From the NCBI GenBank assembly GCA_963978905.1, contig OZ022260.1, positions 43,855,551 through 43,919,550 on the forward strand: a stretch of DNA of 64,000 nucleotides. The letters run 5' to 3'. The notes beneath the pieces were generated by a model. The model was given only the letters and a program-made list of their open reading frames with translations. It was not told the DNA's origin and made no database searches. The DNA comes from Trichostrongylus colubriformis (lineage: Eukaryota > Nematoda > Chromadorea > Rhabditida > Trichostrongylidae). Position numbers and translations under genes: made by a program. Shown here piece by piece: positions 11,307-22,784 of the stretch (its first letter is position 1; the number at the start of each line of letters is the position of its first letter).

Positions 11307-11473
11307 TTGAGTTGTTACAAGTATGTTGAGTTATGGGCAAAAGCTGTGAAAGGGGGTCGACAGTGTAATGGATTAGCCCATGTGCCCGGAAAGCATGGGG
11401 TGCGGGTTCGAGTCCCGTGTGGTGCGGGACACAGAAGCTTTGCCCATAACTCAGCATACTTGTAACAACTCTC
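11307..11473 (+). mobile_element. tRNA-derived SINE-like unit bracketed by 38-base inverted repeats
   Basis: Positions 11308-11346 and 11434-11472 are near-perfect inverted copies (GAGTTGTTACAAGTATG, then TGAGTTATGGGCAAA). Between them lies a tRNA-like core (11360-11432): an A-box-like GTAATGGATTAGCCC, an anticodon-arm-like GTGCCCGGAAAGCAT and a B box GGTTCGAGTCCC. Other copies of core plus tail are at 38398-38466 and 42140-42250. Positions 11461-11516 continue with the family tail (ATCGTGAGCTGCGGCG, AAAATCAGCAGCT). Confidence 0.7.
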
Positions 11474-12058
11474 GCATCGTGAGCTGCGGCGAAAATCAGC
11501 AGCTTATATCCAAAAATATCAAAATCAATACCTTATTTGAGTGTTTCGAACTGTTTTTCCTATTTTCTTCGCTTTCCAACCAGCAACACCTCCGCTTTCT
11601 TTATCGAGTGTGTCAACCCACCCAGTACTATCATGAGGTGTGCCTTTACATAGATGTCACTAAGGCCAAATATTATCACAATATGTATAATCCATCGCTT
11701 CGGCGGTCAACTTTGTCATTGACATCTCCACACTTATTCGAGAGAATGTTCACCAGCTATCTCTAGTCCCAGTGCTGTGCAAAAGCGTATGTGTAGTGTG
11801 AAAATAGCCACAATAATCACAAAAAAGGTTCATACAAAAGAGCTGCCCACCACCTTCACGAGAAATTGAATTAATGATGATGGAAAAATTAGACAAAAAT
11901 CAAAATTTTCAAAAATATCGTAATCAAATTGTAATTGCAAAAAAAAATTCGTGACGTCAGTGATAGTATTACTTCGATCCTCACAAATCAGTTCTGATAT
12001 TCGGCAGATTTTCAACTGTAGTGTCGTGAAAATGAAGTGATGAGAATGGTCTGAATGG

Positions 12059-12150
12059 ATGGTCGGTAACCCCTTGAGCGCTACCGTAGCCCAAGTCATC
12101 TTATCATGGGTTGGCGACCGTCGTGCCGTTCATTCCATAGAACTCGATAG
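12059..12150 (+). CDS. exon 1 of unknown basic-protein gene
   Basis: It begins at the only in-frame ATG after an upstream TGA and ends GATAG followed by GTAACA at phase 2. The 64-base intron that follows is typical for nematodes. It could instead start at an unseen acceptor if the gene has more 5' exons. Confidence 0.45.
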
Positions 12151-14293
12151 GTAACAAGCCCGATCGAACGAAACCGCGGAATCAAATGACGTGCACAGAT
12201 CTTTGATTTTTCAGACAAATGCGGAATACAATTATTCCCTGTCGGAAAGTGCGGTATATCACAAAAGTATGGCATCGGATAAAGGTGTGGTTAAAGTTGA
12301 TGGCTTACAATGCACCCGATACTGTGGTCCAACTGAATCCGGAAGTAGGTCTTGAGAAAATAGGTAAAGTCTACGACAGCAAGAAATTCACTCACAAAGA
12401 TGACAACTGGATTGCGCCGAGAGTCAAACGCCCATACTCGAAAAGTTTTGGTGAAATATGGCACCGAACATGAAGAATGAAGGAGAAAATCTGCACAAAT
12501 AGGGCTCCGATTGGTTCTCAGCCATTATCGAACTAGAGTGCAGGAGCAGATAATTATTTAGACGATGTACTAGATTGTATGTATGTATAACTACAAATAG
12601 CCTATTCCATGCCTGACGAACGTGACCGTGCGCTGAAATACCTTTTAAAAAAGAAAAAAATTTTTTGAAATTTTTGACTACATGTTTTGGGGTCTTTTGG
12701 ATACATTTTCAAAGCCTCACATTTTTGGAACGTTCAATAAAAGTTTTTGTAGTTTGTAACTTATTTAAATTGCAATTATATTGTTATGCAGTTGGAACAC
12801 CTTTCTCAAAAACGTTCCACATGCTGTGTGACCGCCAGTATTCCATAGTGGGAATATTCCGCTTTTCTGAACACCTCGAACTCATTGCATTTGATAGCTC
12901 TCAGTACTCGTTCCCCCTCACTTCGAGCTCTGAAATCACTCATCCCTGAAGGATGAACCGCCTGTTTCACTTGGGCGGGCATTGATGAGGGATTCAGTGA
13001 GGGTGAGGATGCGCACCGCACTTCACTACACCATTCCGGCCGTTACAAAGAAAACAGCAGCTCGTAAGGAGCGTAAAGATTGGTCTAAAATCTTGAGAAA
13101 CAATCCGGAGGAACTAAGGTGTGTGAGGGAAATCGGAAATGTATGATAAAACGGTCGAAATTACGAATTCATGGCAACAATGAGCAAAAGAATTCAATGA
13201 ATTTCGAATCGCGTTAAGTGGTTTGTCCTTTGGTTCCCATCTCGCCTTTCCCTCGTTCCGAGTGATTTTCGTGTGGTAAGGGTGTGTTTTTCTTTTCGCT
13301 GATTCAAAAACTACGTGTCTTGCACGGACACGGTTTTGCAGCAACTTGTTGTGTGCATATTTCGTTGTCATTCCATTAATAGTGACGTTTTTTTCAAATG
13401 GCTACTTTCTTCTTAGATTGTAACTTCTTACCGTATAGCACGCACCTTGAAATGGTGCACTATATTCTTTCATCATTTCGTTCATTCTATGTAATTGAGA
13501 TGGAATTTCGCGCAAACGAAATAGTAGGTCCTGTCGGTCACAAAAAATGTCCAGATCAGCATTTGATCAAAGTTACATTTCGCTATGGGGCTACTAATTA
13601 ATTATGTGCTTATTCACCCCCTACCTCTTGTAAGGCCCGTTGTAATAAGCAACGTCTCGAAATTTGTGGATGTTGAGCGTTAAGGTTCGCGCAAACGCAC
13701 GCACGGGATTTCTATTGCACGGTTTAGCCGAAAATCTAGAACGCTGGTCATGAAAGTGGCATGAGCATTTCGGGGTCATTCCAAAATTTATTTTTTTTAT
13801 TGACTATTTCCTTTTGAAAATATATGTTTATGGTCTAAGTCACACTCTAGAAACTGGTTGTATATACGTGATGTAGTGAACTCGAGTCACTGTTTTCCGA
13901 ATAGGAGTTTTTCGTTCGTGTTTGCGCCCAGTAAAATTAAATTTTCTTTAAATCTTTTGCTTAACATTAGTCGTTAGGTTTTTCTGCGCTATTCGGCAAT
14001 TGTTTCCTCTGATTCCATTCGCAAATTAGGGCACCATGAGACAAGGGTCTAGTGCAGTGTAATGACAACACTATTTCAGTTCGAAAAATTACACACTGGA
14101 AAACTAACATAATCAGTCAGTAGCGTATCCGTGGCGAGTTTTTTCGCTAATTTTTCAGCGATTTGGTGTCAAAAACTTTGTGCCTGACTATCAAGAGATT
14201 GTGAAGAATCATCCAGATTTGGGCAAAATAACCAACATAACTAATTGGACAAAAAAGTGGCGGAATATTCGAAGGAGGCTGAGGCTAACGTAA
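12059..14293 (+). CDS. four-exon gene for a basic protein of unknown function (about 201 aa)
   Basis: Exons 12059-12150, 12215-12450, 12998-13140 and 14159-14293 join with matching phases from an ATG to a TAA. Introns 1 (64 bases) and 3 end in TTTTTCAG. The product is rich in lysine, arginine and tryptophan and has no signal peptide. Recognisable stretches are NPLSATVAQVILSWVGDRRA near the start, LNPEVGLEKIGKVYDSKKF and THKDDNWIAPRVKRPYSK in exon 2, and NFVPDYQEIVKNHP and WTKKWRNIRRRLRLT at the C-terminus. The basic composition would suit an RNA-binding or organellar protein, but I recognise no family. Weak points are exon 3's start beside a repeat, the donor at 13141 (a competing GT at 13119 would put the last exon out of frame), and a second open frame in the first half of exon 2. 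Confidence 0.5.
12215..12450 (+). CDS. exon 2 of unknown basic-protein gene
   Basis: The acceptor is GATTTTTCAG and the donor GTTTTG followed by GTGAAATA. The second half has the clearest coding character, with DSKKFTHKDDNWIAPRVKR. In the first half a second frame is also open, so a frameshift or alternative acceptor there is not excluded. Confidence 0.55.
12998..13140 (+). CDS. exon 3 of unknown basic-protein gene
   Basis: Encodes MRTALHYTIPAVTKKTAARK and then ERKDWSKILRNNPEELR. The acceptor GATTCAG lies at the edge of a dispersed repeat (12940-12997). The donor chosen, AAT followed by GTATGA, is the one that keeps the last exon in frame. Confidence 0.5.
14159..14293 (+). CDS. last exon of unknown basic-protein gene
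   Basis: A textbook acceptor (CTAATTTTTCAG) is followed by 44 codons and TAA. It encodes RFGVKNFVPDYQEIVKNHPD followed by a very basic tail ending RRRLRLT. Coding character is strong by codon pattern. Confidence 0.6.
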   Translation, partial: RFGVKNFVPDYQEIVKNHPDLGKITNITNWTKKWRNIRRRLRLT

Positions 14294-14694
14294 TTGTGGG
14301 AATATAAAGGCTCATTCTTTCAATGAAATGTAGCTTTCTGCTTAGTTGCCGTTATGGACCATTTTTGTCGATTAAATACGTCCCCGACATTCAACTACAT
14401 ACATCCAAACGACATAACGCATAGATAAATCAATATAAAATGTCTCAGTTTTATGTGTAAAACTGACAAATTTGCGATTATCTTTAATTTATGCCTAATC
14501 CCTAGCAGCGAACAAAACTCACAAAAGTTTGAACGGATTTGAATCTGCATAATCAGCAGACCAACCCGTTGTCACATTAAAAACACAGAGATAATTTTGA
14601 ATGTTTGTGGGAAAACTAGGAAAATAAAGCCGAGGAAAAAGTAAGGAAAAATTTGAAACGATCAAACCCGAGAAGTACGTCCCCTTTTCACTGC

Positions 14695-14872
14695 TTTTCA
14701 TTCGCCAATCTGCATCACAAGTCGCTGAAGAATGGCGCAGACGACAAGGAACCAAGGCAGCCAGCCGCGAACGTTGCTCCGCCCCCGCAATAACTCGACC
14801 CGGTGCGGCGCGAAGAATGAAACGCAGCGCAGCGAGATCGCGATAAAGACCCTAAGGAGCGCTCTTAAAAGC
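14695..14872 (+). repeat. GC-rich dispersed repeat, family A
   Basis: It shares an ordered set of blocks (CGCGAACGTTG, a CAACTCG-like block, GAGATCGTGATAAAGACC, AAGCGC, then CGAGTTTCGCC) with copies near 41405-41600, 54640-54860, 57880-58000 and 59385-59570, and in the opposite sense at 18940-19025. No ends or target duplications are clear. It is high-copy within one window and most likely transposon-derived. Confidence 0.55.
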
Positions 14873-15724
14873 GAGTGATACTGACCATCTCTTATCCACA
14901 CAGAAAATCTTTTCACGATCCCCATTCCCTTTTTTACTTTGATGGCGTCTTTAACGATGCATATATGTACCGGCGGTACACTGTTTGCAGTCACTGCTTG
15001 GACCGATCCCGTGCCGTCAGGGCATTTTCACCCTTTAAAGATCTGTCCGGTTATTACGTCCTTCTGAGCTCACAGCTTTTGATATTCGTAACTAGCCCAT
15101 CATCTGTGTCAGCTACATTCTTGGAACCCACGGAAGCTTTCCTATGTGCTCGCACTTATGCCTGAACAAAGCGGGTTTGAAATCCTTGGCAGTTCAAGAA
15201 GATCTCGAAAAAGAGCAGGTGCCTTGGGAAAACAAGATATCGGCAACTATGCATTCTGAAACACGTCAAAGAGCGCTCTACTCTTCCAGATGCCTTGCTG
15301 GGTTATATCCCGCAACTGTGAAGGGTTTCCTACAAGAACCTTAGATAGATCTGCTATCTTCGCGTAACCCTTCGACCACTAAAAATTTCACAATCGAGAA
15401 TTCGCTGCATAGCAAATAGTGGTGGCGATGTTTTCAAGAATAACAAATTGTTTTTATGAAGAAATTGGCCAGGAATCTAATATCACGCTGTCATCATGAT
15501 GCTACAATGCGGATGGTGACGGGAAGGAAGGAAACCTAAAAGCTGCTTCTGGTACTGAGGCCGCTTATTCGCGCAAGTTGAAGTTTCCAGTTGCAGTAGA
15601 CACCTAATCAGGAAAGGAGAATCGATTGATTACAAATATAAGAACCAAATTGCAAAATGCCGTCCCATGGCGGGTCAAAGGATAAAAATTGGTTGATACT
15701 TTGCTCGGTGTGACCCTTAGAAAG

Positions 15725-15795
15725 GGATAACCGAAGGGGCAAACCTATCCTTCACCTCCTCTTGAGCAAGGGCGCTACCACTGCGTCACGGTAAC
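15725..15795 (-). repeat. tRNA-like fragment (A box and degenerate B box)
   Basis: On the minus strand CCGTGACGCAGTGGTAGCGC resembles a tRNA D-arm/A box, and GGTTTGCCCC lies about 35 bases on, where a B box would be. The acceptor stem does not pair and the T-arm is poor, so this is a tRNA-derived relic and not a gene. Confidence 0.35.
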
Positions 15796-17915
15796 CGTTG
15801 CTGCACTCCCAGTGCGTTACATCCCCAAAGAACCCCATTAATGAGTCGTCGCAAGCAAGTTTTGACCACTCCTGACTCATTTCGGAAGGGCATTTTGCAA
15901 TCTTGATTTTCATAAGTGTAATCAGTGCCTACCGATATACCTAGGTCGCAATTCGAACAAATTTCAGCACGTAAATTTTAATTGTAAAAATTTCCCTCGA
16001 TGAGAGCTTGAATAATTGATGGCGTGTTAAGTATCGCTTCGGCGTTCTGGTGTGCCCTGTGGAACATCAGCAAAGCTCACAATAAGTGCTCATCAAAAAA
16101 ATTAGAACGAAGTGGGTCGCACTCGAAAGATTCTTAATAATTCGTGGATGGGGCGACTGCGCAACACAGGAAATTCTCGCTTTATAATATTTCAATCGAC
16201 CATTTAATGACGGCGTTGATCTTGCTCTTATTATGTAACTGAGATCAAAATTATAATATATAAAATTTTAAAACTGTTAACCAACGAGCCAAACAAAGGA
16301 GTTTGAGTATGTATATGGATCGGACACAGTGTTGGAGCATAAGTCAAGTGCGAACTCAACAAAGTCACAAAGATTCTGAGTGAGGGAAGTGAAAATGCAA
16401 AAATGAGGTGTATGATAACGGATACAACAAGGACCATAGTCTCCTTCGCATAAGGGTTCACGCTTCTCTAATGTCGCCAAAAACTTCTCTGCTCTGAAAT
16501 TCAGCATCCTCAATATGTTACATGCTTGGCCTTTTTTACATATGCAGTACTTGGCATAACTTTCGCGTCGTTTTATTTCCGACTAACCTTTCGGTGAACT
16601 GAACCAGATTGACGAGGTGACGGCAATGTAATGCGTTGCCGATCAAGTCCAAAGTAGGGTCCAACCGGGTTAGAATCACGTCATGTCAGCTACATACTAC
16701 GTGATATGTATATGATATTAAATGATAATATGATCACTGATATAACACGATGATACTACATACTACATGATATGAATGTGTGTCAAAATAAGAGATGATT
16801 ATGCTCACTTAAAAAATAATTAGACCAGTAGCTTAATTTTGATTAGTAATTTGTATAGAAAAAATAAAGATTATGCACATAAATCTAGCAGCTTCACATC
16901 TCCCATATGAAAGACTTTCATTTCAACAACGTCATATGATGGTTACAATGATTGAGGTAAGCTCTATAATTTCATCACCTCACAAAATAAGCCAGCCACG
17001 TGAACAGCAAATTGGGAGGGAGCGAATTCATTTTACAGAGACTGAAAACAAGTTTTTTTTCATGGCAAAGACAGCTACCAACAAAGTGGGATGTAGGTTT
17101 CGGTTTTTCTTTCGTCAATAAAAAGAGTGAGAGCGCTGAGTGTGAGTGATTGCCACACTAATTACCCCCAAGCTATGAACTTCAATTGAAATGAGCATGT
17201 GTAGATGGATGCATCAGAAGCATAGTAGCATATAATTGAGCGCGAATTACTCTTTCACATGTGATCACACTATACGCCTTTTGAATGAACGACTGAAAAC
17301 CTACTAAATTTAAAGTTATAAGCGGATATGGGTAGTAGGTCAGTGGCATTTAGATAAGAGGATATAAAAGGGGATAGTTGAGAACAAAAGATTCGATTAG
17401 AATAGCGTGCACCGATTCCTTCAGTGGTACGACAGTCAGTGCAAGTGCGAATGCAGATTCTTCAAAAAAAAAAGTTTATCACCTAATTCAAAGGATGGCA
17501 GTCGAGAGGTAACAGGAGCGCTTTGAGATCACGCTTCTATTTCGCTAAAAGTCACAAATATGGAATAAGCCTACTTAGCGATTGCCTGAATCCCACACGT
17601 TACATGGCGTCGCCATCTTGGATCTAAACCTTTTCCTGTTCCAAAGTTATTTTCAAAAGTCAAAGCAAAACCGAGGTAAGAAACGAAATCGGAAGTGTGG
17701 AGTAGCTTGAGCAAAACATTACCATACATACAAGTAGTCCAGCAGATTACCCTGCTCCTCCCTTTCCTTGCTAGCTAAACAAACCGGAGAAGATGCTCAA
17801 AAATCAGTGGATGCTCCTATTGTGAAGCGTGAGTAATGACAATAATGAAATGTAGCAGAGTGTAGTCCTCACTGATAACGAAACATCCGTAAGTCATGAG
17901 ATGAGAGGTGTGTGA

Positions 17916-18264
17916 ACTTATGTCGAATTTTCGCGCGGCCACGCGCGGCGAGCGGAGCCGCGGATTTCTTCGCATGTGATTGCATACATTGCGACTCCCT
18001 TTGGAGTTTCACGCAAGATTTGATTATTTCGTAATAAGGATTGTCAGCATGAAATGCTATCGTTTCTTTTACTTATGTTACTATTTTGTCTTTTTGGGGA
18101 ACAAAAGTAACTGTTTTTAGATAATGATGAGATAAACAGCTATTGTTTGAAGGACCTCCATGGTACCAGACCGTTGCGTCTTGAGCGGAGTTCCAACCGA
18201 CCGCGGCAAGTTGTGCTGATGGCGCCGTGAGTGCGACGTCGTAAAGCGAAAATACGACATAAGT
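17916..18264 (+). mobile_element. 349-base MITE with ACTTATGTCGAATTTTCGC ends
   Basis: Terminal inverted repeats at 17916-17934 and 18246-18264 differ at one position. The interior (CTTTTGTTCC-like, ATAATGATGAGATAAACAGC, CCTCCATGGTACCAG) matches 23752-24099 along its length in the same orientation. No coding capacity. Short members of the family are at 6888-6957 and 38651-38903. Confidence 0.7.
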
Positions 18265-18839
18265 CTACATACCGTGAGATGAGAAGTGGAAGCATACCAT
18301 CTGGTCACGATAAAACGTCCCCCGGAGTCTCATAGTAAAGAAATAAGATTTTCGGGACAGATATTCGGTAGATTTTCAATGAAAAAACTGTTGTCCTGTG
18401 CATAGAGGAAAGTGCAGAACTGGAATGTCTGAAAGGTGCAGAGCTTGCATGAGTGGAAGCGGCAATCCATCGTCCTGTCAGTTCTGACATGCCAAAAGAC
18501 TATCGAGCCCCGAACAAACATAGCTCGGAGACATGAGATACGAGGGACTCACCAAGAGGTAAATCTCAATCGAATTCAGCGAAATGTCGAAATGGAAGGT
18601 AGCGTATGATAGCAGAGAATAAAGAGTAAGAAAGCATAAGGGGAACCTGTGGTTTAATTCCGTTCGAAATGTGGTAGAGCAGGGAACCAGTGACGGAACG
18701 TTCGAAGTAACTCAATGTACAGCACGAGGACATATTCAGATTAGCTGTACAACATCTCGAAATAAGCAGATTCGTACGAGACTGACCGTACGACGCTATA
18801 AGTGATTGATATTTACTTCGGGTCGATTGTCAAAAACAA

Positions 18840-19460
18840 GGCACCAGAAAGGGGGGGGGGGGCGGTAATGAAAGAAAACAAAAGGGGAACAAGGTTTTTG
18901 TAGATAAAGAGGTCCATTATGAAGAAATAGTTTGTGGCGAAACTGGCACTAAAAAGTGAGCCTTTGCGGGTTTTGGCCGCGATTGCATCGTTCTCCAGTT
19001 GCCGAGTTGCTGCGAGGGCGGTTGGCATAGCCCTCGCCGTCTGCATCTATACTTTAACGACTAGTGATGGAGTGAGGGTGAAGGAGAACGAAGAAAAGGC
19101 CTACTTCTCGTGTTTAAGCCGTTTCTTCAATTTCTTCCTCTGCTGTTGCACAACCTGGCGCTTTCACATTCATGTTATACAGTCGGGCATTACCCCTCCC
19201 CTTCCGGGTCACTACTATTTGGATGAAGACCAGTAGCCGAAATTGGAAATCTCGTACTTCAATGGCACGTCTCGAGATGATCTTAAGTTGGGTGACGTTC
19301 CCGGCGTCGTGATAGGGTCTATTACTGGATAAAAGTGCGTATGACCTAGCAACTGTAACATGGCCAATACGTGACGCGATTGGCCAGTGCCTGAGAAGCA
19401 ATGCGGTAGTGCAGATACATATTAGCAATGAAGGCTTCTTGAAATCTCCTCCTCAACGTT
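18840..19460. repeat. repeat cluster with poly-G tract and inverse family A copy
   Basis: A poly-G run at 18850-18862 is followed by an opposite-sense family A block at 18940-19025 (its reverse complement gives CGCAGCAACTCGGC). Overlapping open frames on both strands here follow from the repeat. Nothing else is recognised between 18265 and 19800. Confidence 0.4.
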
Positions 19461-19721
19461 CCAAACTAAGGGTGAACACAGGTGAGAATTCTCGAGAACT
19501 TAATCATGTGTGCAACTGAGCGCATAGGCACCTGTGCATTGATGCGGTTGAAATGTAAATGGGGAAAAACTATCATCAAAAAAAGATCGTTGAAATAACA
19601 GGCGATGAGGTGATTTTCATAGCCAGACGTAGGTTTCTCTAGCATACCCTTAAACACCGCAATCCTCAGCAAAAGTATTTCACGAAGCTGACATATATTC
19701 GAGCCTTTCCAAGATATTAGA

Positions 19722-19800
19722 TACAGGTATTCCTTTCCAAAATAGTACAATATAAAGTAAAATACAGGTATTCCTTTCCAAGAAAGTACAAAGTATAGTA
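19722..19800. repeat. short tandem duplication
   Basis: ATACAGGTATTCCTTTCCAA occurs twice (19722 and 19764), each followed by AAGTACAA, giving a two-copy tandem repeat of about 42 bases just upstream of the coding stretch at 19.8 kb. Confidence 0.6.
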
Positions 19801-19906
19801 TATATTAAAGGCTACTGGAGGGAAACTTCGTGAGAAATTGAGCGATCAGGACACTTGCCAGCCTTTTCGGAAGGACGGACACCGTCACTACCACAAGGCG
19901 CCGGCA

Positions 19907-20188
19907 ATGAACAAATACACAGCTGCGCAAATGTTTCGATTTGCATTCAGGGATTTAAAAAGCGGGAGGGTGTTGACAAGAGAGACGCTGCGATGGTGCC
20001 TCGCACGGAAAATCGGTGAGTGAGAGACAGTGAGAAAGTTTCAGTTGACTTTTGTCCGAGCGGCTTATAACGGAAATGCGGGCACAATGGTGGTACAATT
20101 ATTGCCTGAGAAATATGAGAAAATGGAGCTGAAAACGAAAGAATACAGTCAGTCAGCAGAACCTCGTCAGTCTCCTGCTATGCGATGA
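19907..20188 (+). CDS. two-exon 3' gene end, unknown protein
   Basis: Exon 19907-19969 (open frame reaching back to about 19810) joins 20045-20188 across a 75-base intron with GTGTTG donor and GTTTCAG acceptor, both phase 0. The joined product includes MNKYTAAQMFRFAFRDLK, then LTFVRAAYNGNAGTMVVQLL and PEKYEKMELKTKEYSQ, ending in TGA. Codon use in the second exon is clearly coding-like (46 codons after a perfect acceptor). The frame upstream of the ATG (DTCQPFRKDGHRHYHKAP) is also open and may be coding, so the true 5' end may lie further left. The alternative donor at 20016 would leave a 29-base intron and break the frame. I do not recognise the family. Confidence 0.5.
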
Positions 20189-21480
20189 CATTTGATTTTG
20201 ACCTGCATCACATAGTATTTGTTTACAATATAAACACAGCGCACGCCTGGTGGGCATGCAAAACCGTTCCGAGCTGCCACGTGCAACACATGGTGTTGCA
20301 CGAATTTCACGCTGCAGTTTTCATTTTTTTTGGAAATATATCAAGGTCGAAAGCTAGTAGGATATGCACAAGAATACAGAGAAAACATCTTATCTTCCTG
20401 GAACCTTTTCATCCTGAAAAATATGGAAGTGGCATTTTGAAAAAAAGTGAGCTGATTTGGATACAGTTGTATAAAGGGCCAAAGAAATTTTTTTAGTGAT
20501 TAACCTGTAAACCCCACGAATATGAAATTTATGTATTTTGGACATCAGCACGTCGTGGCCGCCATGTTAGGACCGCAGCTTCTTTCCCACTACATTTGTG
20601 CAAAACACACACAGTCAAAAGACTTTATAATTTCCTTCTAACGAAATGTACCAACAGTATATCAGGAAATGAGGAAGTGAAAGAGATGATAAACGAAAAG
20701 TGACAAGGAGACTGAAAGAAAACGGGGAAAGGAGAAAGCTTCGACCTGTTTCGCCTCTGCATCATATGAGTCAAAGATAATATCAGTCCTGAGGCTCTTT
20801 AGTGAACAGGACTGATATTCACTAGAATGTGTAACCCAGGATGCAAATAAAAAAAGGGGGTGGGAAAGTAGAAAAACGCTTATCAAGGTGGGGAATTTGA
20901 TATTTTTGATAGCTGCTGATTTTCGCCGCAACCCGCGATCGAATCCCGTCTGAAGCTTTTCCCATATCTGAGCGTACTTGTTACCGGTAAAAATTTAATT
21001 CTTTGAAAATAAAAAAAAGTCGTAATCAGCCCTATTTTACCAATGCTAACAATAAGGCCAGTAAAGGAATGTGATACTCAGTCAATAATAATAGAACCAA
21101 ATTTGAATCTTATACGTACTTAGAGCTAAACACACGGGGAAAATCTCAAACTCTTGTTCAGTAGGTATATAAATAATGAAGCTAAAAACTAGTAACTAAT
21201 AACTTTACCTACTTACCAATCATTTTGATTTTAGAGTTATTTTGGCATGAACATTTTACAAAATTAGCAATCACAAATTCTTTTTTTATATCCATTAGTT
21301 TTTAATATTTCTTACAATTCTGTAATTTTATCAATTAGGTTATCATAAAGAAAACATGTGTGGGCGATTCCAAGTATTTCTGTATATATAACAGAAACTT
21401 CATTGATATTCGATATATTAGTATCACTCTGCGAAAACTTAATAGCTTTAAATCAAATCCTAATAAAAAATAGCCTTAAA
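20189..21480. other. interval without recognised genes
   Basis: Includes GTGCAACACATGGTGTTGCAC (20280-20300), a small palindrome that recurs with its AACCGTTCC neighbour near 31260-31295. A copy of the SINE-like tail is at 20912-20985 (GCTGCTGATTTTCGCCGCAA, then GAAGCTTTTCCCAT). Positions 21000-21480 are A/T-rich. Confidence 0.5.
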
Positions 21481-21544
21481 ATCAGTCCGTCTTGTTATAC
21501 AACTTTGCGATTTTAATATTGTGCTGTTCCGGAGTCTCATGGTT

Positions 21545-21805
21545 ATCTGAATGTTTAAGAATAGTTGCGACTCCAAAATATTTATTCAAAGGACTCAAAA
21601 GACCCCTCAAAAGTCTCGAAAGGCTTGAAGATAGAGGAAATTTTCCTGCACCATTCGTCTCTGGCATTGCCTGAAGAAGGCGTTAAACGCCAAAATATTG
21701 CAAAGATATCTTCAAGACTTTCGAGACTTTTGAGGGGTCTTTTGAGTCTTTTGAATAAATATTTTGGAGTTGCAATGTTCTTAAACATTCAGATAACTTT
21801 GCGAT
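21545..21805. mobile_element. palindromic MITE with AATATTTATTCAAAGGACTC arms
   Basis: Positions about 21545-21640 and 21705-21805 are inverted copies (CTCCAAAATATTTATTCAAA, AAAAGACCCCTCAAAAGTC). The loop holds GAAGAAGGCGTTAAACGCC. A deleted copy with the same outer sequence (ATTGTGCTGTTCCGG, TCTCATGGTTA) is at 58499-58655. No coding capacity. Confidence 0.65.
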
Positions 21806-22625
21806 TATTTTTGTGCAAAGCTTGCAAGAAGAAAAGATCCATTACTCTGAACGTGAGAATGGCATCCATTTACATGCCAGTGCTTCAGTGAAGCAGGTTT
21901 CCTTTTCAACAAATCCTTTCAAAAGTGACATACGTCTCTGAAAAGACTGCTCATGAATACGACATTATTTGTGGCATCAGTGCTGTCTTACGACAAAATG
22001 CTGAAAAGGGTGCCCTTTCGTTTCTCATGCGCTAAAAGGTATCGGCATCAGTGAACTGAACTAACAATAAGACACTGGGGCCAATTATGAGCTCATATTC
22101 GTGGTCAACTATTAACAGTCGCGACCTACGAGCAATGCAGCAGTCAGGTGCAGAAAGACGCAACGCTCTCGGTAGGATAATGTCTGGAACGGTACCATAT
22201 CCTTGATCGGGGCCCCTGACTGCAAGTAAAAATTCCGCAAAATTTGCCACTTTAATGAATGCAGTGACGATTCAACTGGATAAAACTTTTTTTTTACAAA
22301 AGGCGTCGCGAAAACACGAATCACTGCTTCGAATGACAGTCAAAGATGGACGAAACACCATTTCCCATCTTAGGTGAAAGGAGATCCGATGCACAGGAGT
22401 TGAAGAGGTCTTTTCTCGCGCCGCAGTCGACCTCATAGGATCTAACGATGAGCGTCGTGCGGTACTAGATATTTAGTTTCAAAGTGGACGAGTCCCCCGG
22501 TGGTTTCTCTGTTGGATTCGTCTGAACTCCAGTTTGAAGGCATACCCAGACGGCACTTAGGTCAAAAGATGGGTTGAGATTGAGCTGGTTCATGCTGCTA
22601 ATTCATGAAACATGGATCACCCTAC

Positions 22626-22784
22626 CTTTCTTGAGATTAGCAAGATTTCGAAGAATATGTAGAGCCAGTACCGCGAATGTGCAATAAGGCAGTACGTTCT
22701 CACCCAGTGCAACCTGATACAGCAACCCGGGAATCTTCAAGAAGACCTCATAGAAGAAGAAGTACATATTCATATGTGGCTGCA
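22626..22784 (-). CDS. candidate GPCR exon (TM5-like), second receptor
   Basis: The acceptor TATATTCCAG and the donor AAAG followed by GTAGGG bound 159 open bases. The product has NMYFFFYEVFLKIPGLLYQV, then ENVLPYCTFAVLALHILRNL and a lysine end. A hydrophobic helix with an LP motif followed by a basic stretch is what TM5 into ICL3 of peptide GPCRs looks like (for example FMRFamide- or myosuppressin-type receptors). That assignment rests on pattern only. It starts needing one base and ends at phase 1. No TM3, TM6 or TM7 exon could be joined to it on this strand. Confidence 0.45.

Larger units (their letters stand above)
14294..17915. other. 3.6-kb interval without recognised genes
   Basis: Holds a copy of the GC-rich dispersed repeat at 14695-14872 (GCGAACGTTG, ACTCGACCC, GAGATCGCGATAAAGACC), a tRNA-like minus-strand fragment at 15725-15795, and A/T-rich repeats with ACTACATACTACATGATATG at 16690-16780. 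Short open frames elsewhere lack splice support. Confidence 0.5.

Noticed and set aside
12341..12359. 19-base intron that would join two open frames inside exon 2 at 12.2 kb
   Set aside because: It is far below the minimum intron size of nematodes; a single frame is open through the exon without it.
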